A DNA stretch of 50,000 bases from Symbiodinium natans. Its lineage: Eukaryota > Sar > Dinophyceae > Suessiales > Symbiodiniaceae. The notes under the pieces were generated by a model, which worked only from the letters and a program-made list of their open reading frames with translations, searched no databases and was not told the DNA's origin. The position numbers and the translations under genes were made by a program. The stretch is from positions 82,501-132,500 of the forward strand of contig CAJNDS010002555.1 in NCBI GenBank assembly GCA_905221605.1, read 5' to 3'. Shown in pieces: positions 48,901 through 50,000 of the stretch. Positions within the stretch are counted from its first letter, which is position 1, and each line of letters opens with the position of its first letter.

Positions 48901-49481
48901 GGGCACCGGGATCCTAAGTCTGCGAGGACGGACGAAAGGTCGAGGTTTGGGGGACTTTGGTCTTGAGGATTTGCGGTTTAGGGTTTAAGGTTTAGGGTGT
49001 TTTTGGTGCTTGGCAAGGAGATGTTGCAGTTGTGCAGCACGTTAAGGGTTTAAGGGAAGGGTTAGAGAGTTTGAGGGCTTCAAGGGTTGAAAGGGTCATA
49101 ATTATAGGGGTTTCTGGGTACTGGGTCTAGGGCGGCTTACGGGAATTGGCTGACATAACACGGCCGTATAATATGTAGGGCCCTCAAAGAATAACTTAAA
49201 CTCCCAAGCACCTGAACTCCTAAACTCTAAGTCCCCAAACCCTAAACCTGAACCCTAAACCCCTAAACCCCTAAACCCTAAACCCTGAACCCTGAACCCC
49301 CAAACCCCTGAACCCTAAACCCTAAACCCTAAACTCTCCATGTCCATCCACGAGAGGCCCTGGCCATCACGACGGGCGTCGTGACGACGGGCGTCGCCAC
49401 GACGGGCGTCGCCACGACCGGCGTCCCGACGGGCGTCGTGGACACGGGGGAGGGGCCCAGGTTGGGCATGCTGCTGGTTCG
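42890..49481 (-). CDS. Gene D: unrecognised split gene, ten candidate exons
   Basis: Ten minus-strand segments between telomere-like arrays have the same structure as the ligase exons (AG acceptor, GC or GT donor) and join in one continuous reading phase to 180 codons. I do not recognise the product. The first part is low-complexity Ala/Pro/Ser/Thr-rich, with a repeated PVVAT/PVVTT unit and a segment YVSAASAGAVPAAAPILVQ. The second part is more globular-looking (VTLPLPNGSASRNALG, SEEFLLRCR, FFHGGALPMSIEG). Both ends are missing, and an additional exon may lie near 44640-44690. It is upstream of and parallel to the ligase gene, consistent with dinoflagellate unidirectional clusters. The phase agreement across nine junctions is the main support; boundaries are inference. 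Confidence 0.5.
43098..43125 (-). CDS. Gene D candidate microexon: SEEFLLRCR
   Basis: 28 nt, acceptor CCAAG|G, donor CAGG|GC. Confidence 0.45.
43345..43618. repeat. TTTAGGG array with TATAGGG and TTCAGGG variants
   Basis: About 270 bp; the variants occur in local clusters, suggesting slippage expansion of single mutated units. Confidence 0.95.
43865..43911 (-). CDS. Gene D candidate exon: VTLPLPNGSASRNALG
   Basis: 47 nt, acceptor TGGAG|G, donor TCGG|GC; the reading continues in phase into the next exon. Confidence 0.55.
44258..44296 (-). CDS. Gene D candidate exon: GWSCLDDTDFPAL
   Basis: 39 nt, phase 0 at both ends, acceptor TTCAG|G, donor GCTG|GC. Confidence 0.45.
44366..44416. repeat. 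TA microsatellite
   Basis: AT repeats after a short T run, in an inferred intron of gene D. Confidence 0.85.
45181..45207 (-). CDS. Gene D candidate microexon: AAHEKKAPE
   Basis: 27 nt, phase 0 at both ends, acceptor GGACAG|G, donor CGAG|GC. Confidence 0.45.
46156..46212 (-). CDS. Gene D candidate exon: LSRRRDAFGMPLQGSGPPQ
   Basis: 57 nt, phase 0 at both ends, acceptor AAGAG, donor TCAG|GC. Confidence 0.5.
46229..46325. repeat. TTTAGGG then TTTGGGG array
   Basis: About eight TTTAGGG heptamers followed by six TTTGGGG heptamers. Confidence 0.95.
46903..46985. repeat. Dispersed repeat related to 14880-14960
   Basis: Shares TTTCCGA, GGGTCC and GTCCCCTA...TCGTAAACCCCC blocks. Confidence 0.45.
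47578..47636 (-). CDS. Gene D candidate exon: (G)YVSAASAGAVPAAAPILVQ
   Basis: 59 nt, acceptor TCCAG|GC, donor GCAG|GC; phase fits both neighbours. Confidence 0.55.
47881..47996. repeat. TTTAGGG telomere-like array
   Basis: About sixteen heptamers in a gene D intron. Confidence 0.96.
48063..48104 (-). CDS. Gene D candidate exon: (A)PGAPVNGASSVPG(G)
   Basis: 42 nt, acceptor TAAAG, donor GGGG|GC; phase fits both neighbours. Confidence 0.45.
48422..48464 (-). CDS. Gene D candidate exon: ASRLLPTSQLSASA(A)
   Basis: 43 nt, acceptor AGAG|G, donor GCAG|GC; phase fits both neighbours. Confidence 0.5.
49359..49481 (-). CDS. Gene D candidate exon with PVV(A/T)T repeats
   Basis: 41 codons beginning RTSSMPNLGPSPVSTTPVG and continuing with PVVATPVVATPVVTTPVV. 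Acceptor GTACAG, donor CAGG|GC. Confidence 0.5.
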
Positions 49482-49499
49482 CTGTACCTTGTTGGGGGG

Positions 49500-49607
49500 G
49501 TTTAGGGTTTAGGGTTTAGGGTTTAGGGTTTAGGGTTTAGGGTTTAGGGTTTAGGGTTTAGGGTTTAGGGTTTAGGGTTTAGGGTTTAGGGTTTAGGGTT
49601 TAGGGTT
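49500..49607. repeat. TTTAGGG telomere-like array
   Basis: About fifteen perfect heptamers upstream of the first gene D exon found. Confidence 0.97.
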
Positions 49608-50000
49608 TTGACGTTTTACGGGGCGTTTTGGGGGATTCTTTTTGGGGCGGGGCTGAAGGGACCATTGGGGGTTCGGGGCTTTAAGGTGTTGGGGGCTTGG
49701 AGCTGCTGGGCTTATCGAGGCTTGGGGGACTCAAGGTACAATCCGGGTGTCGTGTTGAACAGTGTCGTGTTGAACAGATTGAGATACTAACAGCCATGGC
49801 TAGTTCAGGCTCGAAGGTTCTTCCCTCTAGAGTAGGGGCCGGTACCAAACCTTTAACCCCCACACCCCTAAAAAACCCAGAAAAAACGCAGCACCGCGGA
49901 TGGTGCAGTATGGGTTTTGGCTTTTGGGTTGAAGGTCATGTTGAAACCCCAAGCCTCAAACCCCCAAACCCTAAACCCTAAACCCCAAACCCTAAATCAG

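Noticed and set aside
1-50000. True chromosome end or subtelomere
   Set aside because: Heptamer arrays occur in both orientations throughout the window with conserved exons between them, and neither edge is a terminal array.

Overview
The window looks like nuclear DNA of a dinoflagellate, probably Symbiodiniaceae-like or a relative. This is an inference from several signs. Protein-coding information is broken into very short exons (about 20-120 nt). The inferred introns mostly use GC (also GT, once GA) donors and AG acceptors followed by G. All recognisable genes point the same way (minus strand). A very large APE-endonuclease/reverse-transcriptase retrotransposon is present, and TTTAGGG/CCCTAAA telomere-like arrays are scattered through the whole interior of the window. 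No rRNA, tRNA, CRISPR or bacterial operon structure was seen.

Layout, minus-strand genes read from high to low coordinates. (1) 49481-42890: an unrecognised gene ('gene D') assembled from ten short phase-compatible candidate exons, with an Ala/Pro-rich N-terminal part. (2) 41672-29068: a split gene for the mitochondrial succinyl-CoA ligase (succinyl-CoA synthetase) alpha subunit. Twenty exons of 19-102 nt were recovered by reading the inter-array segments; joined in phase they follow the family almost without gaps. One roughly 17-nt exon, the start exon and the last exon were not found. (3) about 23278-1991: an unrecognised gene or genes ('gene B'), again as small phase-compatible candidate exons. 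One of its introns holds a 10.4 kb retrotransposon (4176-14602) with 18-bp target-site duplications; another holds a 54-bp-unit minisatellite (15878-17417).

The retrotransposon has a 1,900-residue ORF1 (OTU-type cysteine protease signature, zinc-finger-like cysteines, coiled coil) and an ORF2 (APE endonuclease, reverse transcriptase, zinc knuckle, long unknown tail). The two lie in the same frame and are separated by a single TGA.

Between genes B and the ligase gene lies a 2.4 kb foldback element (23889-26309) rich in 8- and 9-bp tandem repeats, flanked by TA microsatellites. Several small inverted-repeat elements (MITE-like) are scattered through the window. The main non-coding theme is that nearly every inferred intron carries telomere-like heptamer arrays, often TTTAGGG next to the donor and CCCTAAA next to the acceptor on the transcript, so that intron ends could pair. 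Long open frames elsewhere are repeat translations or shadows and are not annotated as genes.
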